In this document: one piece after another, positions 1 to 7,964 of the stretch
How the letters are laid out: each line of letters starts with the position of its first letter
Position numbering within the stretch: the first letter of the stretch is position 1
NCBI RefSeq assembly: GCF_042665255.1
Contig: NZ_JBHTCD010000025.1
Length of the DNA stretch: 64,000 nucleotides
Strand: one strand, 5' to 3'
Origin: Insolitispirillum peregrinum
GTDB taxonomy: Bacteria > Pseudomonadota > Alphaproteobacteria > Rhodospirillales > Rhodospirillaceae
Program-made: the position numbers and the translations under genes
The notes under the pieces: generated by a model
What the model was told of the DNA's origin: nothing
Seen by the model: the letters and a program-made list of their open reading frames with translations, nothing else
The model's database searches: none

Positions 1-66
1 CATCAGCTTTAGCAGGTGATGAACGGCGCGCAGAATTTCTGTTGAAGGCGTATAGTTCTGTTTCAT
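1..66 (-). CDS. Partial CDS cut by the left edge (N-terminal 22 codons), unknown product
   Basis: The start codon at 66-64 overlaps the TGA of the upstream vWA/zinc-ribbon gene as ATGA, and a GGGGGCGGGG purine run lies just before it. This is typical translational coupling. The frame then stays open to the window edge and reads MKQNYTPSTEILRAVHHLLK and on. Twenty-two residues are too few to name a family. In published TerY-P modules (vWA, PP2C phosphatase, Ser/Thr kinase) a vWA protein of this kind is followed by a phosphatase or kinase, so such a product is a reasonable guess, but nothing in these residues proves it. Confidence 0.6.
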   Translation of the reverse strand, partial: MKQNYTPSTEILRAVHHLLKLM

Positions 67-1139
67 CCCCGCCCCCTGTTTATGTCAAATCCCTCACCTG
101 CTTCGGCCATTCCGTACATCCCGGTTTTACCGCACCAGGGGCACACCTGTTTTCCGACACCCTCGACGCAATGAATGCGTCCACAGCCGCACATGGCCAT
201 GGCAAAGTGAGCGCTGCAATGGGGGCAGTCCGGCTGGCCGATCAGGTCATCGGAACTGATGGACTGGCCACTGTCGAGGGTGTCTGACAAATCGAAATAG
301 CTGTTTTTGACCGGGATAGCGGTATCCAGAACATAGCGGCGGGTTCTGAGAAGCCGGGACAGAACCGGGTCTGTCGTTTCAATCCGGCCCATATGGCGTT
401 CATATTTGATCAGGTAGGGCAGATTCTTTTTGGCGCATTTACCGACAAAAACCGCGTAGCGGTCATCAACCCCCAAAAACGGGGTTAATCCTGTCAGTGC
501 GTCTTCGATGGGAACCAGCAGACCGGGTTCGGCTTTGGCAAGGCTGACTTTTGCATCCTGTCCGGCGCTGACGCTGCGGCTTTGACTCTGGATGGACATC
601 GAGATCCACTGGATGAAACGGGCAAAGGCATCCGGGGCAGTGTCATTGAAAACAATCACCTCATCCGTCAACCGTTTCAGCAGGGCGTGGTCAGCACCGC
701 CACCGATGGATACGGCGACCATGTTGACTCGGTGGCGGTACCTGCGTGTCCATTGCTCGACCGCTTTTGTCGCATCATCGGTGGGGTGTCCATCGGTCAG
801 CAGGAAGACGATGGGCCGCCAGTCCCCTTTGCGATCAGGTGTTGTGGTGACGACTGTCCTGTCGATTTCGTGCATCAGGTGGATCAGGGCCGCTCCCAGC
901 GCTGTCCCCCCGCCCACCGGCAGTTCCGGCGGATGAAAGGCAAAAAGTTCGGTGAGCTGGGTGACGGTCCTGGCCTTGCCTGCGAAGGCGATCACCGACA
1001 GGAACGCGGTTTCCAGGGCGTAGGGGTCTTTCCGCAGGGTGGACACGACGGCCCCGATGCCTGCCTCAAGTTTGTACAGGTTTTCTCCGACCATTGATTC
1101 GGAGACATCAACCAGAAAAAAGATCGGCAGACGACGCAT
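63..1139 (-). CDS. vWA domain protein with C-terminal zinc ribbon (TerY-C type), ter locus
   Basis: A protein of about 358 residues. The N-terminal vWA domain (about 1-190) has an intact metal-ion-dependent adhesion site: DVSES near residue 10, GGTALG near 80 and LTDGHPTD near 117. A middle region of unknown fold follows. Near the C-terminus lies a cysteine cluster, CPHC, then CGCG, then CPWC, which should bind zinc. Two adjacent ATGs occur at 1142 and 1139. The second is chosen because it gives MRRLP, the same start as the two paralogues upstream, and has the better distance to GGAG. Such proteins are known in the TerY-P triad, where vWA proteins are thought to act as metal-dependent scaffolds next to a phosphatase and kinase. 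A coupled gene begins at its stop codon. Confidence 0.85.
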   Translation of the reverse strand: MRRLPIFFLVDVSESMVGENLYKLEAGIGAVVSTLRKDPYALETAFLSVIAFAGKARTVTQLTELFAFHPPELPVGGGTALGAALIHLMHEIDRTVVTTTPDRKGDWRPIVFLLTDGHPTDDATKAVEQWTRRYRHRVNMVAVSIGGGADHALLKRLTDEVIVFNDTAPDAFARFIQWISMSIQSQSRSVSAGQDAKVSLAKAEPGLLVPIEDALTGLTPFLGVDDRYAVFVGKCAKKNLPYLIKYERHMGRIETTDPVLSRLLRTRRYVLDTAIPVKNSYFDLSDTLDSGQSISSDDLIGQPDCPHCSAHFAMAMCGCGRIHCVEGVGKQVCPWCGKTGMYGMAEAGEGFDINRGRG

Positions 1140-1205
1140 CATTGTTCTCCGCTGGAGGATGCTGCTGTTGCGGGCCGCGCGCCTGGGCTCCACAGGACAC
1201 GACAA

Positions 1206-1345
1206 ACGGGGAACAGGATCATGAGGCCCCGAACCCCATTGAATTGATATTGAAAGAAAAAATGGTGGATTAGGGCCTTGGACCCCAAACGGGCGGCTGC
1301 CCGTTCTTGTTTCTCAACTGTCGTGTACTGTGGTGTGAACCATGC
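1206..1345 (-). repeat. Mosaic intergenic repeat copy between two vWA genes
   Basis: Read on the minus strand, this gap contains CACCACAGTACACGACAGT, a GGGC hairpin (arms 1288-1294 and 1299-1305), a C-rich run ending in CCATTTTTTCTTT, and then AATATCAATTCAATGGGG followed by CGGGGCC. The same modules occur in the same order on the plus strand at 19729-19950, with an extra 100-base module inserted there. It lies within an otherwise co-directional operon and holds no gene. Confidence 0.7.
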
Positions 1346-1353
1346 TCACGGCT

Positions 1354-1989
1354 CTAGAAAACCACCTGGATTTCGGGGGGCGGCGGAGGCAGGGATACAG
1401 TGGTGGTGGCCCCCATTGACTTGTTGCCTCCCGAAATGGCTGCCGTCACCCAACGGAAGAAACTGGTAAACCCGGCGCTGTCCAGCGTATCCAGAGAGAC
1501 GATGTGGTCGCACAGGGGTTGCAGGTCTTCCTTGCGGGCTTTCGGACCTGCAACGCAGCCAATCACGCTGGCAAAACCGATGGAACGGATCTGCGGGCAT
1601 TGTTCTTCGAACACCTGGATGTCTGATGGTTTGCCATCGGTCATCACAAACAGGTATGGAGCCCAGTCCCCCTTTTCCTCGACCGTGGACCGCTTGATTT
1701 CCTGACGGATACGGGCCCTGAGGGTTTCAAGAGCCAGGCCGAGGTGGGTCGGGCCGGATTGGGGAGTGGTGATGACCGGTATCTGCAACTCGTCCAGTGC
1801 CGTCAGGGGCACCACAGTCTTTGCGTCGGCATCAAAGGTGATGATGCTGACATGCACCGTCTCCAGGGCATGGGGGTCCTGGCGCAGGGCACTGATCATC
1901 ACCCGGATGCCGGTGTTGACGGCCTCGATTGGCTCACCCCGCATGGAACCCGAGGTATCGAGCAGCAAATAAACCGGAAGCCTTCTCAC
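1354..1989 (-). CDS. terY: TerY-like vWA domain protein
   Basis: A 211-residue protein that is almost entirely one vWA domain. The metal site is visible as DTSGSM near residue 11, a PTHLG threonine segment near 82 and MTDGKPSD near 116. It starts MRRLPVYLLL and ends in a proline-rich tail (SLPPPPPEI) like that of its upstream paralogue. No signal peptide or membrane segment is present, so it should act in the cytoplasm. It lies 31 bases after the paralogous gene at 2021-2656 and probably arose by duplication. TerY proteins accompany TerD-family proteins in tellurite and stress loci and are believed to assemble metal-dependent complexes. The biochemical activity is not established. Confidence 0.87.
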   Translation of the reverse strand: MRRLPVYLLLDTSGSMRGEPIEAVNTGIRVMISALRQDPHALETVHVSIITFDADAKTVVPLTALDELQIPVITTPQSGPTHLGLALETLRARIRQEIKRSTVEEKGDWAPYLFVMTDGKPSDIQVFEEQCPQIRSIGFASVIGCVAGPKARKEDLQPLCDHIVSLDTLDSAGFTSFFRWVTAAISGGNKSMGATTTVSLPPPPPEIQVVF

Positions 1990-2020
1990 GTTTTCCTCCC
2001 CCGTTCGTTGGTATCGTGCG

Positions 2021-2656
2021 TCAGACCAGATTGATTTCCGGCGGCGGCGGCGGCAGCGCGCTGATTTCGCTGGACTCTGCCTTGGTCAGATCAACCTTTT
2101 TCGATGAGGTGGAGATCGACGCCGAAACCCATTTGAAGAAGGCACCGATGGTGCTGCTGTCAGCGGTGTCAAGCGACACCACAACTTCGGTGATCTGCTT
2201 CAGGATGTTGGTATCCGCCTGCGGACCCGCAGCGCAGGCAATCACCATGCCGGTCTTGATCTTCCTGAACTCGTCCAGGCCCCTTTTCCAGTCGTCGGTT
2301 GGCTGACCATCGGTCATCAGGAAGACCAGCGGTTTCCAGTCGCCTTTCTCAGTGGCGGTGGTTTTCCGGACTTCCCGTTCGATGCACTCTTTTGTCACCT
2401 TAAGGGCGTCGCCCAGGGCGGTGGTTGAACCGGCATCAATGGTCGGGGGCTGGAATGACATCAATTCGGTCAGCGGGACCAGCTGGCGGGCGGTGCTGTC
2501 GAAGACGATCACCGACAGAAAAGCGGTTTCCAGCGCGTAAGGGTCAGTCCGCAGCGTGCTGACGAGCATCTGCATACCGTTGCGGACAGCCTCGATTGCC
2601 TCTCCGTGCATGGAGCCAGAGACATCAAGGACGAGGTATACCGGAAGGCGGCGCAT
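2021..2656 (-). CDS. terY: TerY-like vWA domain protein
   Basis: A 211-residue single-domain vWA protein starting MRRLPVYLVLDVSGSMHGE. The metal site motifs are DVSGSM near residue 11, STTALG near 80 and MTDGQPTD near 117. The C-terminus (ALPPPPPEINLV) matches the neighbouring 1354-1989 product, so the two are tandem paralogues. An AGGAGAAAG ribosome site precedes the ATG. The gene follows terD by about 50 bases and is probably in the same transcript. Its role is as for TerY proteins in general: a cytoplasmic metal-site scaffold of the ter system, inferred from family and neighbourhood. Confidence 0.88.
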   Translation of the reverse strand: MRRLPVYLVLDVSGSMHGEAIEAVRNGMQMLVSTLRTDPYALETAFLSVIVFDSTARQLVPLTELMSFQPPTIDAGSTTALGDALKVTKECIEREVRKTTATEKGDWKPLVFLMTDGQPTDDWKRGLDEFRKIKTGMVIACAAGPQADTNILKQITEVVVSLDTADSSTIGAFFKWVSASISTSSKKVDLTKAESSEISALPPPPPEINLV

Positions 2657-2708
2657 AAGGCTTTCTCCTGCATGTTGTTAGAGTGTCAGACGGCTTGACG
2701 ATCTTGCA

Positions 2709-3287
2709 TCAGGCAACAGAAATGCCGTACTGGGCGCACATGGCGGCAAGCCCGCCTGAATATCCCTGGCCGACAGCCCGAAACTTCCAGTCCCCGTTGT
2801 GACGGTAAATTTCACCAAAAATCATTGCCGTTTCGGCCGAATAGTCCTCGGAGAGATCATAACGGGCGATTTCCTTGCCGGTTTCGTCATTGACGATGCG
2901 GATAAAGGCGTTTCTGATCTGCCCGAAATTCTGTTTCCGGTTTTCGGCATCGTGGATGGTTACCGTGATGGCCACCGTCTGTATGGTGGCCGGAACCAGA
3001 TCAAGATGAACCTTGACCGCTTCGTCGTCGCCGTCACCGCTGCCCGTTTTATTGTCGCCGGTATGCTCGATCGAACCATCGGCGGATTTGACGTTATTGT
3101 AGAAAATGAACGAGGTTTCGTCAGGAACCTTGCCGTTTGCGCCCAGCATGAATGCCGAGGCATCCAGGTCGAAATCTGCTCCATCGGTGGAGCGCGCGTC
3201 CCAGCCGAGACCAATCAGGATATTTTTAAGTCCTGGCTCGCTTTTGGACAGGCTGACATTTCCACCCTTGCTCAACGAAATGGCCAT
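2709..3287 (-). CDS. terD: Tellurium resistance protein TerD
   Basis: A 192-residue TerD-domain protein. It starts MAISLSKGGNVSLSK and carries the calcium-binding landmarks of the family: FDLDASAF near 40, NVKSADGS near 67, and GDNKTGSGDGDDE near 77-89. It ends GQGYSGGLAAMCAQYGIS, which is the ending typical of TerD rather than TerE, hence the name. TerD proteins are soluble cytoplasmic proteins that bind Ca2+ and are needed for tellurite resistance together with TerB, TerC and TerE. The exact biochemical step is unknown. It lies just downstream of the HAD phosphatase gene and upstream of the vWA genes. Confidence 0.93.
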   Translation of the reverse strand: MAISLSKGGNVSLSKSEPGLKNILIGLGWDARSTDGADFDLDASAFMLGANGKVPDETSFIFYNNVKSADGSIEHTGDNKTGSGDGDDEAVKVHLDLVPATIQTVAITVTIHDAENRKQNFGQIRNAFIRIVNDETGKEIARYDLSEDYSAETAMIFGEIYRHNGDWKFRAVGQGYSGGLAAMCAQYGISVA

Positions 3288-3308
3288 GTTGTTCCTCTTT
3301 GTGTTGTG

Positions 3309-3893
3309 TCAGGCCGGGATCACTGTCTGATGATCGGCCAGTTTCAGCATTGCCTCGTCGTGGGGCAGGTTTCCGTACCCCCAGACGGGGCCTTCGACAT
3401 TGGTCAACCACTCCTTGACGCGCCGGGCCTTTTCCGACCAGGTGCAAGAGGCGGTTGCCATGCGTCCGGTAAAAACATCCCCGTCGATTTCCATTTCGGT
3501 GGACAGCAGACCATCGACATGAAAGCCCTGCCGCTGCAGGATTGTCGGCATGTAGACGGACAAACTGCCGGTGGCGATCAGGATCTTGCGACCGGCATCC
3601 TGATGTCGGGCCAGGGCGTCGGTGGTCTGCGCGATCCAGCCCAGCCGGGGATAAAGTCTTTCGGCGGCATCCTGTGCCTGGTTGGCGGTCTTGTCGGCAA
3701 GGGTTCTTCGGAGCATTTCGGCCCTGAAAACACCCATTCTTGCCCGCGGGGGGGCCACGGATGCCTTTGCCCCTGCCATGCAACAGGCAGACAGCCAGGC
3801 ACCGTGACCGGCGATCAGGCGCAGGAAGATCGCCATTGTTTCCTGCCGCACCAGTGTTCGGTCAAAGTCGAAGACCGCCACCCCCAGAGACAT
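3309..3893 (-). CDS. HAD superfamily (subclass IB) phosphatase in ter locus
   Basis: A 194-residue HAD hydrolase. Motif I is FDFDRT at residues 8-13 (nucleophile Asp and the following Asp), motif II is ATGS near 107, and the C-terminal acid motif appears as GYGNLPHDEAM near 172. The cap lies between motifs I and II, as in the phosphoserine-phosphatase-like IB group. Its start codon shares one base with the terC stop (TGATG), so it is translationally coupled to terC. HAD phosphatases are known partners of ter systems, where a nucleoside-like metabolite has been proposed, so it may act on a small phosphorylated molecule together with the ATP-grasp gene at 8985. The substrate is unknown. Confidence 0.82.
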   Translation of the reverse strand: MSLGVAVFDFDRTLVRQETMAIFLRLIAGHGAWLSACCMAGAKASVAPPRARMGVFRAEMLRRTLADKTANQAQDAAERLYPRLGWIAQTTDALARHQDAGRKILIATGSLSVYMPTILQRQGFHVDGLLSTEMEIDGDVFTGRMATASCTWSEKARRVKEWLTNVEGPVWGYGNLPHDEAMLKLADHQTVIPA

Positions 3894-4954
3894 CAGACGG
3901 CATCCTTTGATTTGTCTTCGCCCGTGCTCCCGTCCTCACCTGGGGCTTCGTCTTCCTTCTCGGGCCAGATGAACGAGGCCACCACGCCCGCAGCCAGAGT
4001 CCCGAGGACGATCAAAAGGCTTGCATTGGGGCTGATGTGCAGGAAATCCCACCCAAAGACGTGCTCGCCCGATTGCAGGGTCAGCTTGAAGGCAATAAAG
4101 AACAGCAGGGCGATAACGGCCTTTTCCAGATGCACCAGATATTGCGTCAAGGCCGCCAGAACGAAGTACAGGGATCGCAGGCCCAGCACGGCAAAGATCA
4201 TTGCCGCATAGACCAGCAGAGGCTCCTGGGTCACCGCGATCACCGCCGGCACCGAGTCAAAGGCGAACATGATGTCCGAGGTTTCGATCGCCATCAGGCA
4301 GAGAAAGGCGGGAGTGGCAAACAATGCCGCACTCTTTGCGGTCCGGATGGAGGAATCCGCGCTCACCAGATCCTTGACAATGGCCCGGGTGACAAAAAAT
4401 CTTTCCGCATGCAGACGGGGAAAAACCGGCATCACTTTTTCGGTCATTTTCACCGACCAGTGGTGTGAGTAGTCGGTAATCTCCTCGTCATCGTCGCCTG
4501 AACGCAGCATCTTCCAGCCGGACCAGGCAACAATGGCGGCAAAGCCAAAGCCAATCCAGGGCGCAAGGTGGAACAGGCCGGTGCCTGCTGCCACAAACAG
4601 GGCGCGGAACACCAGCGCCCCGATGATACCCCAATACAGGATACGGTGCTGCAAAGCCCCCCTGATGCCGAACGAGGCAAAAATGGCCATGAACACCATC
4701 AGGTTATCGATCGACAGTGATTTCTCCAGCGCCCAGCCTGCCAGATAGAGGTCAGCCCACTGCTTGTCAAAGCGGAGCCACAAGTAGCCGTAGAACGCAA
4801 GAGCCAGTGAAATCCAGAAACCGGACCAGAGACCGGCATCCAGAACGGTGATTGCCTTGGCCTTGCGGTGGGCGAACAGGTCCATGAAGACCGAGAGGGC
4901 GATTGCCCCAAAGAAAATGGCAATTGTTTCCAGGGGAAAACCAAAGTGGGCCAT
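3893..4954 (-). CDS. terC: TerC family integral membrane protein
   Basis: A 353-residue multi-pass membrane protein with about nine hydrophobic segments. Two acidic intramembrane motifs diagnostic of TerC are visible: EKSLSIDNLMVF near 75 and ETSDIMFAFDSVPA near 216. The C-terminus is a charged cytoplasmic tail. Length agrees with the family (about 346 residues in enterobacteria). TerC is thought to sit in the inner membrane as the platform of the TerB/TerD complex and possibly to handle metal ions. It starts 13 bases after terB and overlaps the HAD gene downstream, so terB-terC-HAD is one translational unit. Confidence 0.93.
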   Translation of the reverse strand: MAHFGFPLETIAIFFGAIALSVFMDLFAHRKAKAITVLDAGLWSGFWISLALAFYGYLWLRFDKQWADLYLAGWALEKSLSIDNLMVFMAIFASFGIRGALQHRILYWGIIGALVFRALFVAAGTGLFHLAPWIGFGFAAIVAWSGWKMLRSGDDDEEITDYSHHWSVKMTEKVMPVFPRLHAERFFVTRAIVKDLVSADSSIRTAKSAALFATPAFLCLMAIETSDIMFAFDSVPAVIAVTQEPLLVYAAMIFAVLGLRSLYFVLAALTQYLVHLEKAVIALLFFIAFKLTLQSGEHVFGWDFLHISPNASLLIVLGTLAAGVVASFIWPEKEDEAPGEDGSTGEDKSKDAV

Positions 4955-4967
4955 CGGACTATCCAGC

Positions 4968-5420
4968 TCACAGGTTAAAATCAGAGGGATTCAGGCCAAG
5001 CTCGGAGCACATGCGGCGGACGACGATTTTCTCTTTTTCGTCAAAGTCACCGTCTGCCGCCCCAATGGCACAACAGACGCGGATGACCAGCTGGGCCTGC
5101 GGCTTGTCGCGAAAACGTCCGACAACCTGCATCACCTCTCCTGTGCCGATCGTGGTATCGAACTCGAATTTTTCGACGTACTTCTGAAAAATCTTGATGA
5201 CATCCCCGGCATCAAAAACCTTGAGCTGATCCGAGGTGCGCAGAAACCCCATCATTTTCTGCTTCTCTTCCGATGAAATGCTGCCATCGGCATAGGCGAC
5301 CAGCGCGCAGCCCGCCACAACGGCTTCCAGCAGGTCCTTGCTCCTGAATTTGGTGATTTCGGCGTTCAGCGTGTCCCGGGCCTCGGTGACATTCTTCTTC
5401 AGCCAGTCGGTGAACGACAT
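4968..5420 (-). CDS. terB: Tellurite resistance protein TerB
   Basis: A 150-residue protein starting MSFTDWLKKN, the usual TerB start, so this ATG is preferred over one 33 bases upstream. The TerB fold is recognised from the two metal-binding acidic helical repeats: YADGSISSEEKQKM near 54 and GAADGDFDEKEKIV near 122. TerB is a small helical metal-binding cytoplasmic protein that associates with TerC at the membrane. The gene follows an approximately 240-base gap filled with repeat sequences, so it may rely on read-through from terA or on its own weak promoter. Confidence 0.93.
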   Translation of the reverse strand: MSFTDWLKKNVTEARDTLNAEITKFRSKDLLEAVVAGCALVAYADGSISSEEKQKMMGFLRTSDQLKVFDAGDVIKIFQKYVEKFEFDTTIGTGEVMQVVGRFRDKPQAQLVIRVCCAIGAADGDFDEKEKIVVRRMCSELGLNPSDFNL

Positions 5421-5555
5421 CGGTTTGCTCCTTACAGCAGTGATGATGCGCAAAAGGTCATCCGGTTTTGTGCATCAACGCCGCGACACGTCAACGCATG
5501 AGGACTGTGAGCCTTGAACATGAACCGCGCTTGCAGTTTTGACATTTTGTTCCGG

Positions 5556-5661
5556 CGCATTGTTTTTGCGAAAACAGGTTCCCGTTTTGCGCAAAAACAA
5601 TGCGATTTATCAAAAGGTTAGTCCAGCGTTCCTGCGTCAGGTTTAACGCAGGCCGGTCTAG
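5556..5661. repeat. REP-like palindrome plus mosaic module B between terA and terB
   Basis: Bases 5556-5604 form a long imperfect hairpin with arms CGCATTGTTTTTGCG and CGCAAAAACAATGCG. They resemble palindromes at 50030-50072 and 62226-62328. Bases 5620-5661 are a copy of the module GACCAGCGTGCGTTAAACCT in inverted orientation, and the last bases of this copy contain the TAG stop of terA. The hairpin could stabilise or end the upstream mRNA. Confidence 0.7.
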
Positions 5662-6902
5662 TCCTTCGATCCGGCAACCCAGCGAAGCCCCCAGCGATAC
5701 GCCTTGTCCATGTCCTCATGACCACGGAAATAGCGTTCCTCCTTGGTGACTTTCAGCTTGCCCTTATCATTTTCAATCAAGGCAATGGCGCACATCCCCT
5801 GACCAGAGGCCGGATTGTCCAGCCGAACCTCGATGTCGGGCTGACCGGGAATCTTCACCGTGGCCACGCCGTCTGCGGCCGCCCAGTTCGGGACGCCGTC
5901 ATATATAAAGGCGTACACCAGGATCCGTTTGATTTTTGATATCTGGTCGCCATTGATGCGGATGTCTTCGCCGTGGACGATCGCTCCGGTGCGGTCATCG
6001 CCCGCGTGACGGATGTACGGTTCCTGGTGATAGTCTCCCCAGGCGTTCCCCAAGGCTTGAATGACGCCTTTCCAGCCGTCTTCCAGCTCCCACAGGCAGC
6101 CAAGGTCAAGGTCAATTCCCTGTTTTCCGCCAAACAACCCCCCCAGAAGGCCGCCTTTCTTTTCAGGTCGCTGGTTCCAGTTCAGGTTGAAAACAATCTC
6201 ACCGAACCCCCGGTCGTTCTTTTTCTCGAGGGAAACCGATTGTCCCCGTTTCTCGAGAGTGACCTTGGTGAGATTAACAGGCTTGGGAGCCGGAGCCGGG
6301 GGGGCAGGTTTTTTCTGCTCGGGTGGAGGCGTTGCAGGCTCGTCGGCCACATCAACGCCGTACTGGCGGGCCAGCGGTGCGAGACCCCCGGTGAAGCCCT
6401 GTCCTACAGCCCGGATTTTCCACTGACCATTCCGGCGGTACACCCGCACCAGGGTGATCGCCGTTTCCTTCATGCCGGTGACAGGGAGGTCGAACCGGGC
6501 AATATCCTGCCCCGAAGCAGGGTCCAGGAGGCGGGCGAACACACCGCCAAGGCTCCCGAAGTTCTGTCCCCGGGCCTGCCCTTCATGAATGGTAACGCAG
6601 ATGTCGATGGACTCCACCGCGCCGGATACATCGGCGGGCCTGATCTCGAAGGCCTGCACGTCGGCGGCAGAACCGCTCTGCGCTGTGGCCTGAAAGCGCA
6701 CAGACCCCTCTGGCGAAGACTGTGCCCCATAGAAGACAAAGTGGTTGTCGTTCGGAACTTTTCCGTCAGCTCCGACCATAAAGGCCGACGCGTCAATTTC
6801 CATCCCGGAGACGGATTTCGGATTCCAGCCAATTGCCACCACAAGACGGGCACAGTCAGGAATACCGGCATTCGCGCCTGGTACCAGGGCAATCCCCCCC
6901 AT
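5658..6902 (-). CDS. terA: TerA-like protein: TerD domain fused to a TerA C-terminal domain
   Basis: A 414-residue protein with an N-terminal TerD domain (about 1-190, with MEIDASAFMVG near 36 and GQGFTGGLAPLARQYGVD near 174), a proline/lysine linker (about 192-212, PPPEQKKPAPPAPAPK), and a C-terminal region (about 215-414) typical of TerA, with GIDLDLGCLWEL near 265 and a WG-rich end. The N-terminal domain lacks the GDN-DGDDE acidic loop seen in terD, terE and terZ of this locus; there it reads QATAQSGSAADVQ. It may therefore bind Ca2+ poorly. The start follows a GAGGAGAAAGAGGA purine run. The role in tellurite/stress resistance is by family; the mechanism is unknown. Confidence 0.88.
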   Translation of the reverse strand: MGGIALVPGANAGIPDCARLVVAIGWNPKSVSGMEIDASAFMVGADGKVPNDNHFVFYGAQSSPEGSVRFQATAQSGSAADVQAFEIRPADVSGAVESIDICVTIHEGQARGQNFGSLGGVFARLLDPASGQDIARFDLPVTGMKETAITLVRVYRRNGQWKIRAVGQGFTGGLAPLARQYGVDVADEPATPPPEQKKPAPPAPAPKPVNLTKVTLEKRGQSVSLEKKNDRGFGEIVFNLNWNQRPEKKGGLLGGLFGGKQGIDLDLGCLWELEDGWKGVIQALGNAWGDYHQEPYIRHAGDDRTGAIVHGEDIRINGDQISKIKRILVYAFIYDGVPNWAAADGVATVKIPGQPDIEVRLDNPASGQGMCAIALIENDKGKLKVTKEERYFRGHEDMDKAYRWGLRWVAGSKD

Positions 6903-7271
6903 TCCTCTTTCTCCTCTTCAGAGAATGCTGCATCAATGGTGGGGGCCTGTCGGCCACACAGGTACGGTTCCGATGGAAAGAGTCTGGTTTGCCAATGAGG
7001 GATGCCCGCTTTGTTGAGAATGCGGCATCCTGTGTATGGAACCAACTCCTGAGCTATCGAAATGCCTGGGTCCGACCTGTCCCGAATCTGAATTATGTAT
7101 CGTTATCCAGATTATTAATTGCACCATTCTTGCATGAAGCACACAATTCCCGTGTGCGATACGGTTGAGTCTATCTGTTGCGTCGTGCCAGCGCAGACCG
7201 GCTTTCATCCCTGGGGTCACGCGACCAGAGATATCAGCGAAAACCGGTCTCCACGTTTGTTTGCGGCAGGC
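6903..7271 (-). promoter_or_regulatory. 369-base gap before terA, possible internal promoter
   Basis: No gene is seen. The stretch around 7085-7145 is much more AT-rich than the flanks and includes CATAAT- and GATAAC-like hexamers on the minus strand that could serve as -10 elements for terA. No clear -35 at 17 bases could be settled on. The remaining sequence, including a GATACGG/GTTGCG-rich part near 7160-7190, shows nothing recognisable. Confidence 0.3.
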
Positions 7272-7859
7272 TTACAGGGCTGCCCTGATCGCTGGCATCA
7301 TGTCGTGAAAGGTGCGGCCTGTCGTCTTTTCGCCAATGGCGTGGATTTTCCACTCCCCATTGTGACGATAGATTTTGGCCATCACCAGACCGGTGTGGGC
7401 ACCAGTCTCGCCAAGGCTGAACTTGGCCAGTTCCTTGCCGGATACTTCATCAACCACCCGGCAATAGGCGTTTGCCACCTTGTCAAAGGTTTGTCCCCGG
7501 AACGAGTTCACGGTGAAGACAAGGGATTTGACGGTTGCCGGCAACCGGGACAGATCGACCTTGATGGTCTCGTCATCACCATCACCTGCACCGGTGAGGT
7601 TGTCACCGGTGTGGATGATGGCACCGTTCATGCCCTTCAGGTCACGGAACCAGACCTCGCCAACCTGCTGGCCAGACTCGTCAAACACCAGGCACGAGGC
7701 ATCGAGATCAATATCTTCTCCGCCACCGCCACCGAACAGCCCCCCCATGAGGCCTTTCTTTTTGGCAACATCCCAGCCAAGACCCATAAAAATGCGGGTC
7801 AGGGAGGCACCATCTTTGGACAGGCTGATTTTCTGGCCTTTTGAGAGAGAGACAGTCAT
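7272..7859 (-). CDS. terZ: TerZ-like TerD-domain protein
   Basis: A 195-residue TerD-family protein starting MTVSLSKGQKISLSK; the ATG at 7859 is chosen over one 51 bases upstream because this is the family start. It contains the TerZ-type insertion (KKKGLMGGLFGGGGG, about 34-48) before DIDLDASCLVFD, and an intact GDNLTGAGDGDDE calcium loop near 80. The C-terminus differs from TerD/TerE and ends TGRTFHDMMPAIRAAL. It lies between terE and terA. The function is stress/tellurite resistance by family assignment, probably cytoplasmic and Ca2+-binding. Confidence 0.87.
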   Translation of the reverse strand: MTVSLSKGQKISLSKDGASLTRIFMGLGWDVAKKKGLMGGLFGGGGGEDIDLDASCLVFDESGQQVGEVWFRDLKGMNGAIIHTGDNLTGAGDGDDETIKVDLSRLPATVKSLVFTVNSFRGQTFDKVANAYCRVVDEVSGKELAKFSLGETGAHTGLVMAKIYRHNGEWKIHAIGEKTTGRTFHDMMPAIRAAL

Positions 7860-7865
7860 GTCAGG

Positions 7866-7964
7866 CCCCCTTGGAGCATTGTCAAGACGACCGTTTCCGG
7901 TCAACGGCACTGAAAACGTGCAACATCGAAAGCGCAGAGTGTTTTCACGGATCGTGAGAACGCT
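7866..7964 (-). repeat. Degenerate copy of mosaic repeat module D between terE and terZ
   Basis: Most of the 105-base gap between terE and terZ aligns with the reverse complement of 19820-19915. Shared blocks are GAGCATTNTCAAG, GACCGTNTCCGGTCAACGGC, CTGAAAA- or CGGAAAA-type runs, and the final GNGTTTTC...GAACGCT arms. The copy here is more diverged and its terminal hairpin is imperfect. Confidence 0.62.
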
